From Pseudomonadota bacterium (GTDB lineage: Bacteria > Pseudomonadota > Alphaproteobacteria > Rhizobiales > Hyphomicrobiaceae): a stretch of 64,000 nucleotides of DNA. The position numbers were made by a program, and so were the translations under genes. Numbering within the stretch: the stretch's first letter is position 1; each line of letters starts with the position of its first letter. Of this stretch, positions 34,023 through 46,505 are shown piece by piece. The DNA is taken from the NCBI GenBank assembly GCA_023412805.1, contig JAEZRM010000016.1:27317-91316 (forward strand), in the 5' to 3' direction. The notes under the pieces were generated by a model. That model saw only the letters and a list, made by a program, of their open reading frames with translations. It was not told the origin of the DNA and made no database searches.

Positions 34023-34435
34023 TCCTTGACCTGATGGACCTCGATGATGTTGCCCGCCGGATCGTAGAAGAAAATCTGCTCCCAGCCTTTCATGGCCCAG
34101 GCGCCAAAGTCCGAGTAGGGAATGCCCTTCTCCTCCAGGCGCTTCTTGAAGGTCGCGATATCGTCCGTGCGGAAGGCGAGGTGGCCGCGCTCCAGGGGGT
34201 TGACGGCCTGCCCGGTCTTGAAGCCGATCTTCATGTCCTGCTCGGCGAGGTGGAACTGGGTGGCGTCGGCGCGCCCATCCGTCAGGAAGGAGACATTGCC
34301 CGAATAGCCCTGGTCCTTGTCCCGGTTCCCCGCCAGACCCGGCTCCGTCTTCATGTCCAGGACGTCCCGGTAGAAGGTGTCGAGGCCAGGGACATCGCGC
34401 GTGCACAGGTTAACGTGGTGGAACTCGATTTTCAT
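34019..34435 (-). CDS. VOC family (glyoxalase/dioxygenase fold) protein
   Basis: A 138-residue vicinal-oxygen-chelate protein. It starts MKIEFHHVNLCTRDVPGLDT with the typical first-strand His; FLTDGRADATQFHLAEQD, GHLAFRTDDIATFKKRLEEK and IFFYDPAGNIIEVHQVKE give the second metal His, the conserved second module and the C-terminal metal Glu. Possible roles are glyoxalase, antibiotic resistance or ring cleavage; nothing here decides. ATG at 34435 has AGGAG upstream. It is first in a two-gene unit with the GGCT-like gene. Confidence 0.87.
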   Translation of the reverse strand: MKIEFHHVNLCTRDVPGLDTFYRDVLDMKTEPGLAGNRDKDQGYSGNVSFLTDGRADATQFHLAEQDMKIGFKTGQAVNPLERGHLAFRTDDIATFKKRLEEKGIPYSDFGAWAMKGWEQIFFYDPAGNIIEVHQVKE

Positions 34436-34642
34436 ATTCGTCTCCTGGTTGTTTCCTCGTTGTTCCTGCTTGGCTCGGCTCATGGGAGCGCGGCCGGGGC
34501 AATAACGTCAAGGCGGAAGAGGGGGCGGCGGGGTGTACGGCGGTGCGCGCATGGCACGCATCGGCGCTCTCATCGCAACTCTCCCCGCCTCTTTGCCGCG
34601 CCCTATAGCCAAGCGTGAGCGGCTGCAATAGAAAGCGGCCCC

Positions 34643-37978
<3,336 letters not shown>

Positions 37979-38087
37979 GGCCCTTGCCAAGGGGCTCCGG
38001 ACGGGGGAAGCTGGCGTTTCTCCGTGGACTGTTGCGACTGATTCGGCGGTATCGGCACGTCAGCCGAGCCGGTTGGGAGACTTGGAT

Positions 38088-38567
38088 ATGGCGATGGAAA
38101 AGGTTCCGATGACGGTCGAGGGCTTCCAGAAGCTCGAGACGGAGCTGCACCGCCTCAAAGCCGTGGAACGTCCTCGGATCATCCAGGCTATTGCCGAAGC
38201 GCGCGCGCATGGCGATCTCAGCGAGAACGCTGAGTATCACTCCGCCAAGGAGGCCCAAGGCCTGAACGAATCCAGGGTCGCGGACCTGGAGGATAAGCTT
38301 TCGCGCGCCGAGGTCATCGATACGACCAAGATGTCCGGCGACAAGATCAAGTTCGGCGCCACCGTGACCCTCATCGACGAAGATACCGATGAGAAGGTCA
38401 AGTACAAGATCGTCGGCGAGACAGAAGCAGATGTCCGCGAAGGCAAGGTGTCGATCAGTTCACCCATCGCGCGCGCGCTCATCGGCAAGAGCAAGGGCGA
38501 CAGCGCCGAGGTGACGACGCCCAAGGGCGCTAAGGCCTACGAGATCGTCAAGATCGAGTGGAAGTAG
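38088..38567 (+). CDS. greA: Transcription elongation factor GreA
   Basis: A 159-residue factor that enters the RNA polymerase secondary channel and stimulates cleavage of backtracked RNA. The N-terminal coiled coil begins at MTVEGFQKLETELHRLK; the acidic tip Asp/Glu pair is in GDLSENAEYHSAKEAQG. The C-terminal FKBP-like domain contains GATVTLIDEDTDEKVKY and IARALIGKSKGD. The ATG at 38088 has GGGAGA seven bases upstream; a Met six residues on is a weaker choice. It follows carB, as in many alphaproteobacteria, and ends in a clear terminator hairpin. Confidence 0.97.
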   Translation: MAMEKVPMTVEGFQKLETELHRLKAVERPRIIQAIAEARAHGDLSENAEYHSAKEAQGLNESRVADLEDKLSRAEVIDTTKMSGDKIKFGATVTLIDEDTDEKVKYKIVGETEADVREGKVSISSPIARALIGKSKGDSAEVTTPKGAKAYEIVKIEWK

Positions 38568-38606
38568 GCTTAGCCTCTGCGTGCTTTCTTCTCGATGGAT
38601 TGATGT

Positions 38607-38637
38607 ACGGCCGCTGTCCTTGCAGCGGCCGTTGTTC
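38607..38637 (+). terminator. Terminator after greA
   Basis: A perfect 10-bp stem ACGGCCGCTG / CAGCGGCCGT with a six-base loop (TCCTTG) is followed by TGTTC. The T-run is short but the stem is very stable. The remaining gap to 38881 (244 bases) holds no gene I can support; it should contain the promoter of the TAXI-TRAP genes, but no convincing hexamers stand out. Confidence 0.7.
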
Positions 38638-38881
38638 ATGGCGCTAGCTTTACGCACTGTTGTTCCGACATCTGATCGCGTGCCCGATTTTCGGGCGCCC
38701 GCGTCACCGCCGGAACGCGGCCGAAAATAAGCAAGACGAGCGATTTTCTCTTGGCCGTAGGCGCGCTTATCCGTTAGACACCCCCTAGCCTTTTGTTCAA
38801 AGCGGTGCGAACGCATGTTGTGTCGCGCTGCACCGGACTGATCGCGCCTGAGAACCAGATTCCCTTGGGAGGAATACAGAG

Positions 38882-39844
38882 ATGAAGCGTCTAATCGCGC
38901 TCACGGCAGGTGCTGCCGTGGCGTTCACCATGGCGGCCGCGGTCGCGCAGACCAAGCAGCTTTCGATCACCACCGGCGGCACGGGCGGCGTGTACTATCC
39001 GCTCGGAGGCGGTTTCGCGAGCATCATCGGCAAGAACATCCCGAACACGACTGCGGCGGCGGAAGTGACTGGCGGCTCGGTCGCCAACCTGCAGCTCGTC
39101 GGCACAGGCCGCGCGGACATGGGTCTCGCTCAGGTCGATGCGTCGTGGGACGCGATCAGAGGTGAGGACAAGTTCAAAAGCGGCAAGCTGCCGATTCAGG
39201 CTCTTGCTGTCATGTACCCCAACCACATGCACGTCGTGACGATCGACGGCACTGGGGTCACGAAGATGGAAGATCTCAAGGGTAAGCGCGTCTCGACGGG
39301 TTCACCCGGAAGCGCCACCGAGGTCTTTGCGTTCCGCGTCATTGAGGCGGCTGGTCTCGACAAGGATAAGGACATGAGGCGCGAACGCCTCGGCGTTGCC
39401 GAGAGCGTCAACGCACTCAAGGACAAGAAGATCGACGCATTCTTCTGGGTCGGCGGGCTGCCCACAGCGGCGGTGACCGATCTCAGCGCGACGCCGGGCA
39501 CGAAGCTGAAGATGATCGACATCGCCCAATACACCGACAAGATGGTCGCCAAGTACGGCAACATCTATTCGGCGACGGTCATTCCCCAGGCGACGTACAC
39601 GGGCATGGATGCCGACAACAAGAACGTGGCCGTCTGGAACATCATGATGGTCAACGAGAGCATGAGCGAGGATCTCGCTTACCAGCTCACGAAGCTTCTC
39701 TTCGAGAAGCGCGAGGAGCTTGCGCTGACGCACAAGGAAGCGCTGAACCTCAAGACCGAGAACCAGACGAAGGCGAAGGCGGGCGTGCCATTCCACAAAG
39801 GTGCGCTCAAGTACTTTGCCGAAGCGGGCATCAAGGTCGACTGA
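38882..39844 (+). CDS. TAXI-type TRAP transporter substrate-binding protein
   Basis: A 320-residue periplasmic binding protein with signal peptide MKRLIALTAGAAVAFTMAAA (cut after AVAQ). It has the TAXI hallmark ITTGGTGGVYYPLGGGFASI and AEVTGGSVANLQLVGTGRAD. TAXI proteins deliver a ligand (often a carboxylate or glutamate-type compound) to a fused DctQM permease, driven by ion gradients. GGGAGGAA precedes the ATG. The permease gene follows after 109 bases containing a strong hairpin. Confidence 0.93.
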   Translation: MKRLIALTAGAAVAFTMAAAVAQTKQLSITTGGTGGVYYPLGGGFASIIGKNIPNTTAAAEVTGGSVANLQLVGTGRADMGLAQVDASWDAIRGEDKFKSGKLPIQALAVMYPNHMHVVTIDGTGVTKMEDLKGKRVSTGSPGSATEVFAFRVIEAAGLDKDKDMRRERLGVAESVNALKDKKIDAFFWVGGLPTAAVTDLSATPGTKLKMIDIAQYTDKMVAKYGNIYSATVIPQATYTGMDADNKNVAVWNIMMVNESMSEDLAYQLTKLLFEKREELALTHKEALNLKTENQTKAKAGVPFHKGALKYFAEAGIKVD

Positions 39845-39868
39845 TCCTTTGCCGACGATACGCTTGAG

Positions 39869-39905
39869 AGCCGCCGGAATTGATTTTCCGGCGGCTTGAC
39901 CTTTT
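39869..39905 (+). terminator. Hairpin between TAXI binding protein and permease
   Basis: AGCCGCCGGAA, loop TTGATT, TTCCGGCGGCT is a perfect 11-bp stem followed by TGACCTTTTGG. In this position it would partially terminate or protect the upstream mRNA, giving more binding protein than permease, the stoichiometry typical of such transporters. Confidence 0.72.
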
Positions 39906-39953
39906 GGCCGCGGCGCATACTTGCGCCACTCACGACCGGGTAGGGAGCACTCA

Positions 39954-42026
39954 ATGAGCCAGGTACAGGAGGGCGCTACTCCGGTTGCGGCCACGCAGGA
40001 CGCGGAACTCAGCGACGACGCGCGCAAGGCCGTCGAGAAGCTGATCGAGGAAGAGGAAGGCGCGCAAAACCGTGTGGGCGGCTGGTTTGCCTACATGATC
40101 ACCGCCATCGCACTCGCGTCGACCCTCTTCCATCTCTACGCCGCCTACGAAATCGTACCGACGCACATCCTGCGTCCGATGCACGTCGGCATTGTGCTCG
40201 TGCTCGTCTTCCTGCTGTTTCCGATCGCGGCCCGGTATCGCGACCAGATCAATTGGTGGGACTGGCTCTTTGCGGCAGCCGGCGCCGGCACCGTTGGCTA
40301 CATCATCTACCAGGGCGCCGACTTCGGCGACTACGCAACCATGCCGACCACCGTGCAGGTGTGGGTCGGCGTAGTCTTCATCGCGCTCGTGCTGGAATCA
40401 GCGCGGCGGACGACCGGCATCATCATGCCGCTCGTATCGATCATGTTCGTGCTCTATGCGCTGTATGGCCAGTATCTGCCGGCGCCTTGGACGCATCGCG
40501 GCTACGAGGTCGACCGCCTTGTCGCTCATCTCTACATGACGCTCGAAGGCATCTTCGGCTCGGCCATCGACGTCTCATCGACCCTCATCATCCTGTTCAC
40601 GATCTTCGGTGCCATTCTGCAGGCCTCAGGCGCCGGCAAATTCTTCATCGATTTCTCGTTCGCCGCGATGGGCGGTCGGCGCAATTCGGCTGGCCGCGCG
40701 GTTGTCCTGTCGTCGTTCCTCATGGGTGGCCCGTCCGGATCCGGCGTCGCAACCACTGTAACCATCGGCACGGTCGCTCATCCCATGCTCGCCAAGGCGG
40801 GCTACGAGAAGAATGCCGCGGGTGGCCTGCTCGCCGCCGGCGGTCTCGGCGCGATCATCTCGCCGCCAGTGCTCGGCGCTGCGGCATTTCTCATCGCCGA
40901 ATACCTCAAGATCTCATACATCGAAGTGATCTGGATGGCGCTCATCCCGACGCTTCTCTACTACTTCGGCATCTACGTCATGGTGGAGCTGGACGCCAAG
41001 AAGTACGGCGCCGGCGGCAGCGATCTCATGATCGAGAAGGGCGCGCTCTGGACGCTCACGCGGAACTACTGGTTCCACTTCTTCTCGCTCATCTCCATCG
41101 TCGTGTTCATGCTGATGGGCTTCTCGCCTGTGCTCGCCGTGTTCTGGGCGACGATAACGGCGATCGTGACGAGCTTTTTCCGATGGGACTCGGCGCTGTG
41201 GCCCAAGAAGCTCGTGAAGGCGCTCGCCGATGGCACGACGGGGGTTCTCAACGTGGCACCGACGTGCGCGGCCGCCGGCATCATCGTCGGCAGCGTCACG
41301 CTGACCGGTCTCGCTCAGAAGTTCGCCGACATCATCATCACCTACGCGGGCGGCAGCCTTATCCTCACCGCGATCTACACATCGCTGATCGTGTGGATCG
41401 TCGGTCTGGCCGTGCCGGTGACCGCCTCCTACATCCTCTGCGCGGTGATTGCCGCGCCGGCGCTGATCAAGCTCGGCGTTCCGGACTTCGGCGCGCACAT
41501 GTTCATCTTCTACTATGCCGTGCTTTCGGAGGTGTCGCCGCCAACTGCACTGTCGCCGTTCGCGGCTGCCGCTATCACGGGCGGTGATCCCTACAAGACG
41601 ACATTGCAGTCGTGGAAGTACACGATGCCGGCGTTTCTGGTGCCATTCGTGTTCGTCCTCGATCCGCTCGGCATTGGCCTGCTGATGAAGTTGCCGGATG
41701 GTGCGACCTGGATCGATATCATCGAGATCACGCTCCAGGTCGGCGCGGGTATCGCGCTGCTCGCGTTCGCCTTCCAGCGCTGCTATCGCGTGCGCACGAA
41801 TGGGGTGGAGACGGCTTTGTTCGCCACTGCGGGCATCCTGCTGGTATTGCCGGTGATCGTGGCCGCGATCCTGAAGCCGGTCATTGGCGTCGACATCTCC
41901 GGTTACATGCCGCTGCTCCCGCAGCTCGGACTGCACATGGGATACAATGTCATAATAGCGCTGGGGCTGTTCCTGATCGCCCACACCATGCAGCGAACGC
42001 GAGCGGCGGCTCTCGCCCCGAGCTGA
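39954..42026 (+). CDS. TRAP transporter fused permease (DctQ-DctM type)
   Basis: A 690-residue integral membrane protein combining the small 4-helix and large 12-helix TRAP subunits. The charged N-terminus (about 45 residues) precedes the first helices; the DctM part contains FSFAAMGGRRNSAGRAVVLS, GPSGSGVATTVTIGTVAHPM and EVSPPTALSPFAAAAITGGD, conserved TRAP motifs. It uses an ion gradient (usually sodium) to import ligand handed over by the TAXI protein. ATG at 39954 follows TAGGGAG. The substrate is not predictable from this sequence. Confidence 0.93.
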   Translation: MSQVQEGATPVAATQDAELSDDARKAVEKLIEEEEGAQNRVGGWFAYMITAIALASTLFHLYAAYEIVPTHILRPMHVGIVLVLVFLLFPIAARYRDQINWWDWLFAAAGAGTVGYIIYQGADFGDYATMPTTVQVWVGVVFIALVLESARRTTGIIMPLVSIMFVLYALYGQYLPAPWTHRGYEVDRLVAHLYMTLEGIFGSAIDVSSTLIILFTIFGAILQASGAGKFFIDFSFAAMGGRRNSAGRAVVLSSFLMGGPSGSGVATTVTIGTVAHPMLAKAGYEKNAAGGLLAAGGLGAIISPPVLGAAAFLIAEYLKISYIEVIWMALIPTLLYYFGIYVMVELDAKKYGAGGSDLMIEKGALWTLTRNYWFHFFSLISIVVFMLMGFSPVLAVFWATITAIVTSFFRWDSALWPKKLVKALADGTTGVLNVAPTCAAAGIIVGSVTLTGLAQKFADIIITYAGGSLILTAIYTSLIVWIVGLAVPVTASYILCAVIAAPALIKLGVPDFGAHMFIFYYAVLSEVSPPTALSPFAAAAITGGDPYKTTLQSWKYTMPAFLVPFVFVLDPLGIGLLMKLPDGATWIDIIEITLQVGAGIALLAFAFQRCYRVRTNGVETALFATAGILLVLPVIVAAILKPVIGVDISGYMPLLPQLGLHMGYNVIIALGLFLIAHTMQRTRAAALAPS

Positions 42027-42056
42027 GCTTGACTGGCGGGGCTGGCGCTCGAGCGC

Positions 42057-43502
42057 TCAGCTCCGCCAGAACTCCGGACGGAAGAGCACGAGCACGGTGA
42101 ACAGCTCGAGGCGCCCGAGCAGCATCGCGAACGAGAGCACCCATTTCGCACCGTCCGGCAATGTCGCGAACGTGCCGGCCGGGCCGACGATGTCGCCAAG
42201 GCCCGGTCCCACGTTGGATACAGCCGCTGCCGCACTCGACAATGCCGTCAGCAGGTCCAGGCCCATGGCTGCCAGCACGACCGTGAACATGCCGATCGTC
42301 GCCATATAGAGCGCGAGGAAGGCGACGACGGAAAAGGGGACATCCTCGGGCAGCCGGCGGCCGTTGTAGAGCAGCGTGACGATGCGGTTAGGACTGATCA
42401 GGTGCTGCAGATGCCCGCGTGTGAGCAGCCAGGCGACCTGAAGGCGGTAGATCTTGATGCCGCCCGCGGTCGATCCCGAACATCCGCCGACGAACATCAG
42501 CAGGAAGAACACGCCGATCGCGAACGGTCCCCAGGTCGTGTAGTCCGTATTGACGAAGCCCGTCGTCGTGACGATCGACACGACGTTGAATGTCGCCAGT
42601 CGGAATGCATCGTGGAACGGCAGGTCGCGGACCAGGACGAGATACATCGCCATGATCAGCGACGTGACGAGAAGGAGCCAGGCGAGGCCGCGCACCTGGG
42701 CGTCACGCCACATATGAAGCCCGCCGCCGCGCATGGCCTTGATGTAGACGACGAACGGCAGTGCTCCGGAGATCATGAATACGACAGCGGCCCAATCGAG
42801 GGCCGGTGAATTGAAGTAGCCGAAGCTCGCATCGTGCGTTGAGAAGCCACCCGTGGAGACGGTTGCGAGTGCATGGCAAATGGCATCGAAAGGCGTCATG
42901 CCGAGCAGCATGAACGTGAAGGTGCAGGCGACCAGCAATATCGCGAAAATGGCGGTGATCGCCGACATGAGCCCGAAGGCGCGTGGCATCACCTTTTCGG
43001 AACGGTCGGAGCTTTCCGCCTGGAAGAGCTGCATGCCGCCAATCCTCAAGGACGGCAGGACGAGGATCGCGAGGACGATGATGCCGACGGCGCCGATGCC
43101 CTGGAGCAGCGCGCGCCACAGGAGGATACCTCTCGGCTGGCTGTCGAGCTTGACCATGACCGTGCCGCCCGTCGCGGTCAGGGCCGAAACGGCTTCGAAA
43201 TAGGCGTCCGCCAGTGGAAGTCCGAGCCCGATGAAAGGCATCGCGGCGAACGCCGAGATGATCGTCCACGTCAGCGTGGTGAGAAGAAAGCCTTCGCGGA
43301 GCCCTGCCGTGACCGGCCTGCGATCATAGGCAAAAAGCACCATCAGCCCGCCGATGAAGAAGGTGACGAGCGCTGATACAGCGAAGACGAGCCCACTCGA
43401 ATGGCTGTCCGCATAGTCGACAGCCATCGGCACCAGCATCGCCACTGCCACGAGGCAAACCATCAGGCCGAGGGCCAGAAGGATAGGGCGGAACTGGATC
43501 AA
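42057..43502 (-). CDS. trkH: TrkH family potassium uptake protein
   Basis: A 481-residue channel-like subunit with four M1-P-M2 repeats. Selectivity-filter glycines occur in SALTATGGTVM, ATVSTGGFSTHDASFGYF, VTTTGFVNTDYTTWGP and VSNVGPGLGDIVGPAG. GGCSGSTAGGIKIYRLQV is the conserved TrkH segment near the gate. It depends on a cytoplasmic TrkA partner, not present here. The frame starts with TTG at 43502, which gives the conserved N-terminus MIQFRPILLALGL; ATG at 43463 would remove it. It is convergent with the TRAP permease. Confidence 0.93.
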   Translation of the reverse strand: MIQFRPILLALGLMVCLVAVAMLVPMAVDYADSHSSGLVFAVSALVTFFIGGLMVLFAYDRRPVTAGLREGFLLTTLTWTIISAFAAMPFIGLGLPLADAYFEAVSALTATGGTVMVKLDSQPRGILLWRALLQGIGAVGIIVLAILVLPSLRIGGMQLFQAESSDRSEKVMPRAFGLMSAITAIFAILLVACTFTFMLLGMTPFDAICHALATVSTGGFSTHDASFGYFNSPALDWAAVVFMISGALPFVVYIKAMRGGGLHMWRDAQVRGLAWLLLVTSLIMAMYLVLVRDLPFHDAFRLATFNVVSIVTTTGFVNTDYTTWGPFAIGVFFLLMFVGGCSGSTAGGIKIYRLQVAWLLTRGHLQHLISPNRIVTLLYNGRRLPEDVPFSVVAFLALYMATIGMFTVVLAAMGLDLLTALSSAAAAVSNVGPGLGDIVGPAGTFATLPDGAKWVLSFAMLLGRLELFTVLVLFRPEFWRS

Positions 43503-43545
43503 CGGGTTCCCCGTCGCCGAACGACGTCAGGGCCGCGCATTCGAC

Positions 43546-43920
43546 CTACTTTTTGCGGCTCCTCACAGGTCTGTTGGTTTTGCACGGCCGGCTGTTCACG
43601 TGGCAAGAGAACTCGGAGCTCGTCGTTCTATCGCAGTTAACGGTCTTGCTGACCGACTCGCTGAAGCGGCCCCACGGCGGACCGTACTCCCAGATCGTAA
43701 ACGACTCCCAGCTCCGGATCGCTGCCTTCTCGGCATCCTTCTTGGTCTTACCGGTGCCGGATCCATCGTGCGTATGCGACGCCATACAGGTCTTACGACC
43801 GACCTGCACCCAGGAGTGGATCGACGCAAGGCCTGTTTCCTGGGCCTGCACCAGCCCTGGCGTGGCCGCGAGGCCGGCCAGCACGGCCGCTCCGGCGGCC
43901 ATCAAGCACATACGCTTCAT
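43546..43920 (-). CDS. Small exported Cys-containing hypothetical protein
   Basis: A 124-residue protein with signal peptide MKRMCLMAAGAAVLAGLAAT to VQAQ. The mature part has WVQVGRKTCMASHTHDGSGT, DAEKAAIRSWESFTIWEYG, PPWGRFSESVSKTVNC and FSCHVNSRPCKT: four cysteines probably forming two disulfides, plus a Trp-rich centre. Similar DAE-KAA-IRSW-type small envelope proteins occur in Hyphomicrobiales without a known function. The strongly basic tail (RPVRSRKK) is notable. It is 43 bases downstream of the trkH start, on the same strand. Confidence 0.65.
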   Translation of the reverse strand: MKRMCLMAAGAAVLAGLAATPGLVQAQETGLASIHSWVQVGRKTCMASHTHDGSGTGKTKKDAEKAAIRSWESFTIWEYGPPWGRFSESVSKTVNCDRTTSSEFSCHVNSRPCKTNRPVRSRKK

Positions 43921-44099
43921 AGTTTTTCCCAGCCTGTGTTGTCGGTTGACGGCAAATGCGTGCGAACCGACTCAATCTGCCTGCTGAGAGACTGCCTGAT
44001 TTGGCCGGGGCTACGCTATGGCCCGGCTGCTACAGTGCGCTGTATTCCGTTGGAATTCTTCCAGGAACGGGCGGACACTGGGCCGCTGCCCGGTTGCCC

Positions 44100-44543
44100 T
44101 CAAGTCACGACGAGGCGCTCCAGCGCGGCGCGGATGCCGGGGGGAATCGGCACCGGCTTGTTGGTCGCGCGTTCGACGAAAACGTGCACGAGATGACCTT
44201 CTACGCGTGCTGCATCCTCGCCCTCACCGAAGAGCCCGACCTCATAGCGCACCGATGACGTGCCGAGGCGGCCGACCCTGAGACCGGCATCGATCGCCTC
44301 CGGATAGGCGAACGAGCGATGAAAGCGGCACATGGTCTCGGCCATGATGCCGACGATCGGCGCGTTGTGGAAATCGAGGCCGCCGGGATCGATCAGGTAG
44401 CGGTTCACGACAGTGTCGAAATACGAGTAGTAGACCACGTTGTTCACGTGGCCGTAGACGTCGTTGTCCATCCAGCGCGTCTGCACCGGCATGAATTGGG
44501 CGTACTGGCTGCGCAGGCCGGGTACAGGGCGTGCCGAGCTCAT
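44100..44543 (-). CDS. Acyl-CoA thioesterase, hot-dog fold (YbgC/4HBT type)
   Basis: A 147-residue hot-dog thioesterase. Its signature TRWMDNDVYGHVNNVVYYSY holds the catalytic Asp of the 4-hydroxybenzoyl-CoA/YbgC group, followed by FDTVVNRYL. VGRLGTSSVRYEVGLFGEGE forms the central beta strands. It hydrolyses acyl-CoA thioesters; chain preference is unknown. Its start overlaps the stop of the upstream RidA gene (ATGA), so it is translated together with the RidA pair. Confidence 0.88.
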   Translation of the reverse strand: MSSARPVPGLRSQYAQFMPVQTRWMDNDVYGHVNNVVYYSYFDTVVNRYLIDPGGLDFHNAPIVGIMAETMCRFHRSFAYPEAIDAGLRVGRLGTSSVRYEVGLFGEGEDAARVEGHLVHVFVERATNKPVPIPPGIRAALERLVVT

Positions 44544-44896
44544 GAGCGTGCCTTCTTCACGGCGATCGCCATGATCTCGACGAGGCAACCGGGAGACGCC
44601 ATGCGCGATTCTACGCATGCGCGTGCCGGAAGGTTGGCCGGGTCGACCCACTCGTTCCAGACGACGTTCATGGCATCGCGGAAGCGAATGTCCGATAGCC
44701 AGATCACGACCTGAAGAATGTGCGACTTGTCGCTGCCGCACATCGCGAGCCAGCGATCGAGATCGCCAAGGGCCTGCCTGGTCTGACCGCCGACGTCGAG
44801 GCTCTCGTCGTCGGCGATGCAGCCGGCCGTGAAGATCATGTCCCCCGCCTCGACCACGTTGGCGAGGAGGGGTTCCAGTTCGCGGCGGACGATCAT
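44540..44896 (-). CDS. RidA family protein, copy 1
   Basis: A 118-residue YjgF/YER057c/UK114 fold protein; RidA members deaminate reactive enamine/imine intermediates from PLP enzymes. It begins MIVRRELEPLLANVVEAGDM and contains IFTAGCIADDESLDVGGQTR and DIRFRDAMNVVWNEWVDPAN, then LPARACVESRMASP. The Arg of the RACVE/RxxVE segment that contacts the substrate carboxylate in RidA is present. It lies between RidA copy 2 and the thioesterase. Confidence 0.9.
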   Translation of the reverse strand: MIVRRELEPLLANVVEAGDMIFTAGCIADDESLDVGGQTRQALGDLDRWLAMCGSDKSHILQVVIWLSDIRFRDAMNVVWNEWVDPANLPARACVESRMASPGCLVEIMAIAVKKARS

Positions 44897-44899
44897 GGG

Positions 44900-45247
44900 T
44901 TACTTCGTCGCGATGACACCGATTTCGACGAGGAGCTTCGGATCGGCGAGGCGCGCCTCGATGCACGCGCGGCCGGGCAGGTTCTTGCCGCCGGTCCATG
45001 CGTTCCACTCGACGTTCATGGCATCGCGATTGCGGATGTCCGTGACCCAGATCGTCGCCGAGACGATCTTCGATTTGTCGGAGCCGGCCAGTGCGAGGAT
45101 CCGGTCGATCTCGTCGAGGATTTCCTTGGTCTGACCACCGACGTCCTTGTTGCGGTCGTTCGCCGTGATGCCGGCCGTGAAGACAAACCCGTTAGCCTCG
45201 ACGGCCTTGGAAAGAATGCCGGCGGACTCGTGTCTGATAAGGGACAT
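44900..45247 (-). CDS. RidA family protein, copy 2
   Basis: A 115-residue RidA paralogue: MSLIRHESAGILSKAVEANG, FTAGITANDRNKDVGGQTKE, then LPGRACIEARLADPKLLVE. The substrate-contacting Arg of RACIE is kept. It shares blocks such as GGQT, GSDKS and RDAMNV with copy 1, indicating local duplication. ATG at 45247 follows GAGGAAA; a GTG six codons earlier is possible. It is first in a three-gene minus-strand unit, with a three-base gap to copy 1. Confidence 0.9.
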   Translation of the reverse strand: MSLIRHESAGILSKAVEANGFVFTAGITANDRNKDVGGQTKEILDEIDRILALAGSDKSKIVSATIWVTDIRNRDAMNVEWNAWTGGKNLPGRACIEARLADPKLLVEIGVIATK

Positions 45248-45320
45248 GGGAACGTGTTTCCTCACGCTGAATGTTGATGATGGGAGACCTTCTTAGCACG
45301 CGTGCGGGTTATCGCCAGCC

Positions 45321-46505
45321 TCAGAACACGCTGGTGCCCTGCATGGAGCCGACCATCAGCGTCAGACCGAGCCCCAGGACGAGACACGCGCCACCGATGC
45401 CAGCAGCCGTTCGCACGCGGGCGCCCCATACGCTCTCCTTGCCGCCGCCGATCCGCATGGCGAGCTCGCGCGAGCCGACCGCGAGGGCCGCGAGGAACGA
45501 AACGGTGATGGCGGTGCCGATCGCCATGGCGAAGGTCGCGAAGACACCTGCCCACATGAGACCCTGGCTGATGGCGAACACGAGTACGAGGATCGCGCCG
45601 GTGCAGGGACGGATGCCGACGGCGAGGGCGATCGCGATGGCCTGCCGCCAGGACCATGGACCCTGCAGCTGGCTCGGATCGGGCATGTGGGCGTGACTGC
45701 AGCAGCTCCCGTCCGCCGCGTGCACGTGCTCGTGGCTGTGATGGTGGTGGGCATGGTCGTGCGTGTGGCCGTGTTCATGCGAATGCGCGTGACCATGATC
45801 ATGAGCGTGGTGGTGATGCCCATGGTCGTGCGCATGGTGCCCATCATGGTGGTGATGATCGTGGCCATGGTTATGCGCGTGGGCGTGACCGCCGCCTGCT
45901 GTGGCAAGCTTCGGCCATACGGCCTTGATCTGGGTGTAGAGCAGCCACGCGCCGACCAGCGCAACAAAGCCCCAGCTCAGCGTTTCGAGCCAAGCCTCGG
46001 TCGATTTCATCGTCATGCCGGTCGCACTCAGCACCAGCACGAGAATGCCGACGACGATGAGTGCTGAAAGCCCCTGAAAAGCGGCAGCGAGAAACGACAG
46101 TGCAATACCGCGCCGAACCGTCTGCTCGTTAGCGAGCACGTATGAGGAGATGACCGCCTTGCCGTGTCCCGGACCGGCGGCATGGAGCACGCCATAGGCG
46201 AAGCTAAGGCCCGCGAGCACGAGCGTCGCGAACCATGGATCGCCGGTCCTGATCTCGCGCACGGCCGCTGCGAGCCGCCGATTGATCTCGGACTGCTTGG
46301 TCATGATCCACGAATAGGTGCGGGCGAAGACACCGGTCGGCTCTTCGGCGGCCTTCGCGGGCGGCAGGAAACTCTTCGGCGCCGACGTGGGCGGGGAGGA
46401 CTGCGCAATTGCTATCGTGCTCGGCGCAACGAACGACGCGACGAGAAGCGCGCACGCCAGGATGCGGCAAGCCAGAGCAATGCACCGGACGGCAGATGCG
46501 ATCAT
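45321..46505 (-). CDS. Nickel/cobalt exporter-like (NicO/RcnA) with His-rich loop
   Basis: A 394-residue membrane protein of the NicO/RcnA group, which moves Ni(II) or Co(II). It opens with a signal-like helix (LACRILACALLVASFVAP), then GVLHAAGPGHGKAVISSYVL carries the HxxxxGHG-type metal motif. Residues about 205-273 form a cytoplasmic-type loop with about 35 histidines in HGHDH-type repeats and a CC pair, probably a metal-gathering segment. A later IRPCTGAILVLVFAI segment is the second conserved motif. Its start overlaps the DUF1007 stop (ATGA). Direction (export or import) cannot be settled by sequence. Confidence 0.87.
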   Translation of the reverse strand: MIASAVRCIALACRILACALLVASFVAPSTIAIAQSSPPTSAPKSFLPPAKAAEEPTGVFARTYSWIMTKQSEINRRLAAAVREIRTGDPWFATLVLAGLSFAYGVLHAAGPGHGKAVISSYVLANEQTVRRGIALSFLAAAFQGLSALIVVGILVLVLSATGMTMKSTEAWLETLSWGFVALVGAWLLYTQIKAVWPKLATAGGGHAHAHNHGHDHHHHDGHHAHDHGHHHHAHDHGHAHSHEHGHTHDHAHHHHSHEHVHAADGSCCSHAHMPDPSQLQGPWSWRQAIAIALAVGIRPCTGAILVLVFAISQGLMWAGVFATFAMAIGTAITVSFLAALAVGSRELAMRIGGGKESVWGARVRTAAGIGGACLVLGLGLTLMVGSMQGTSVF

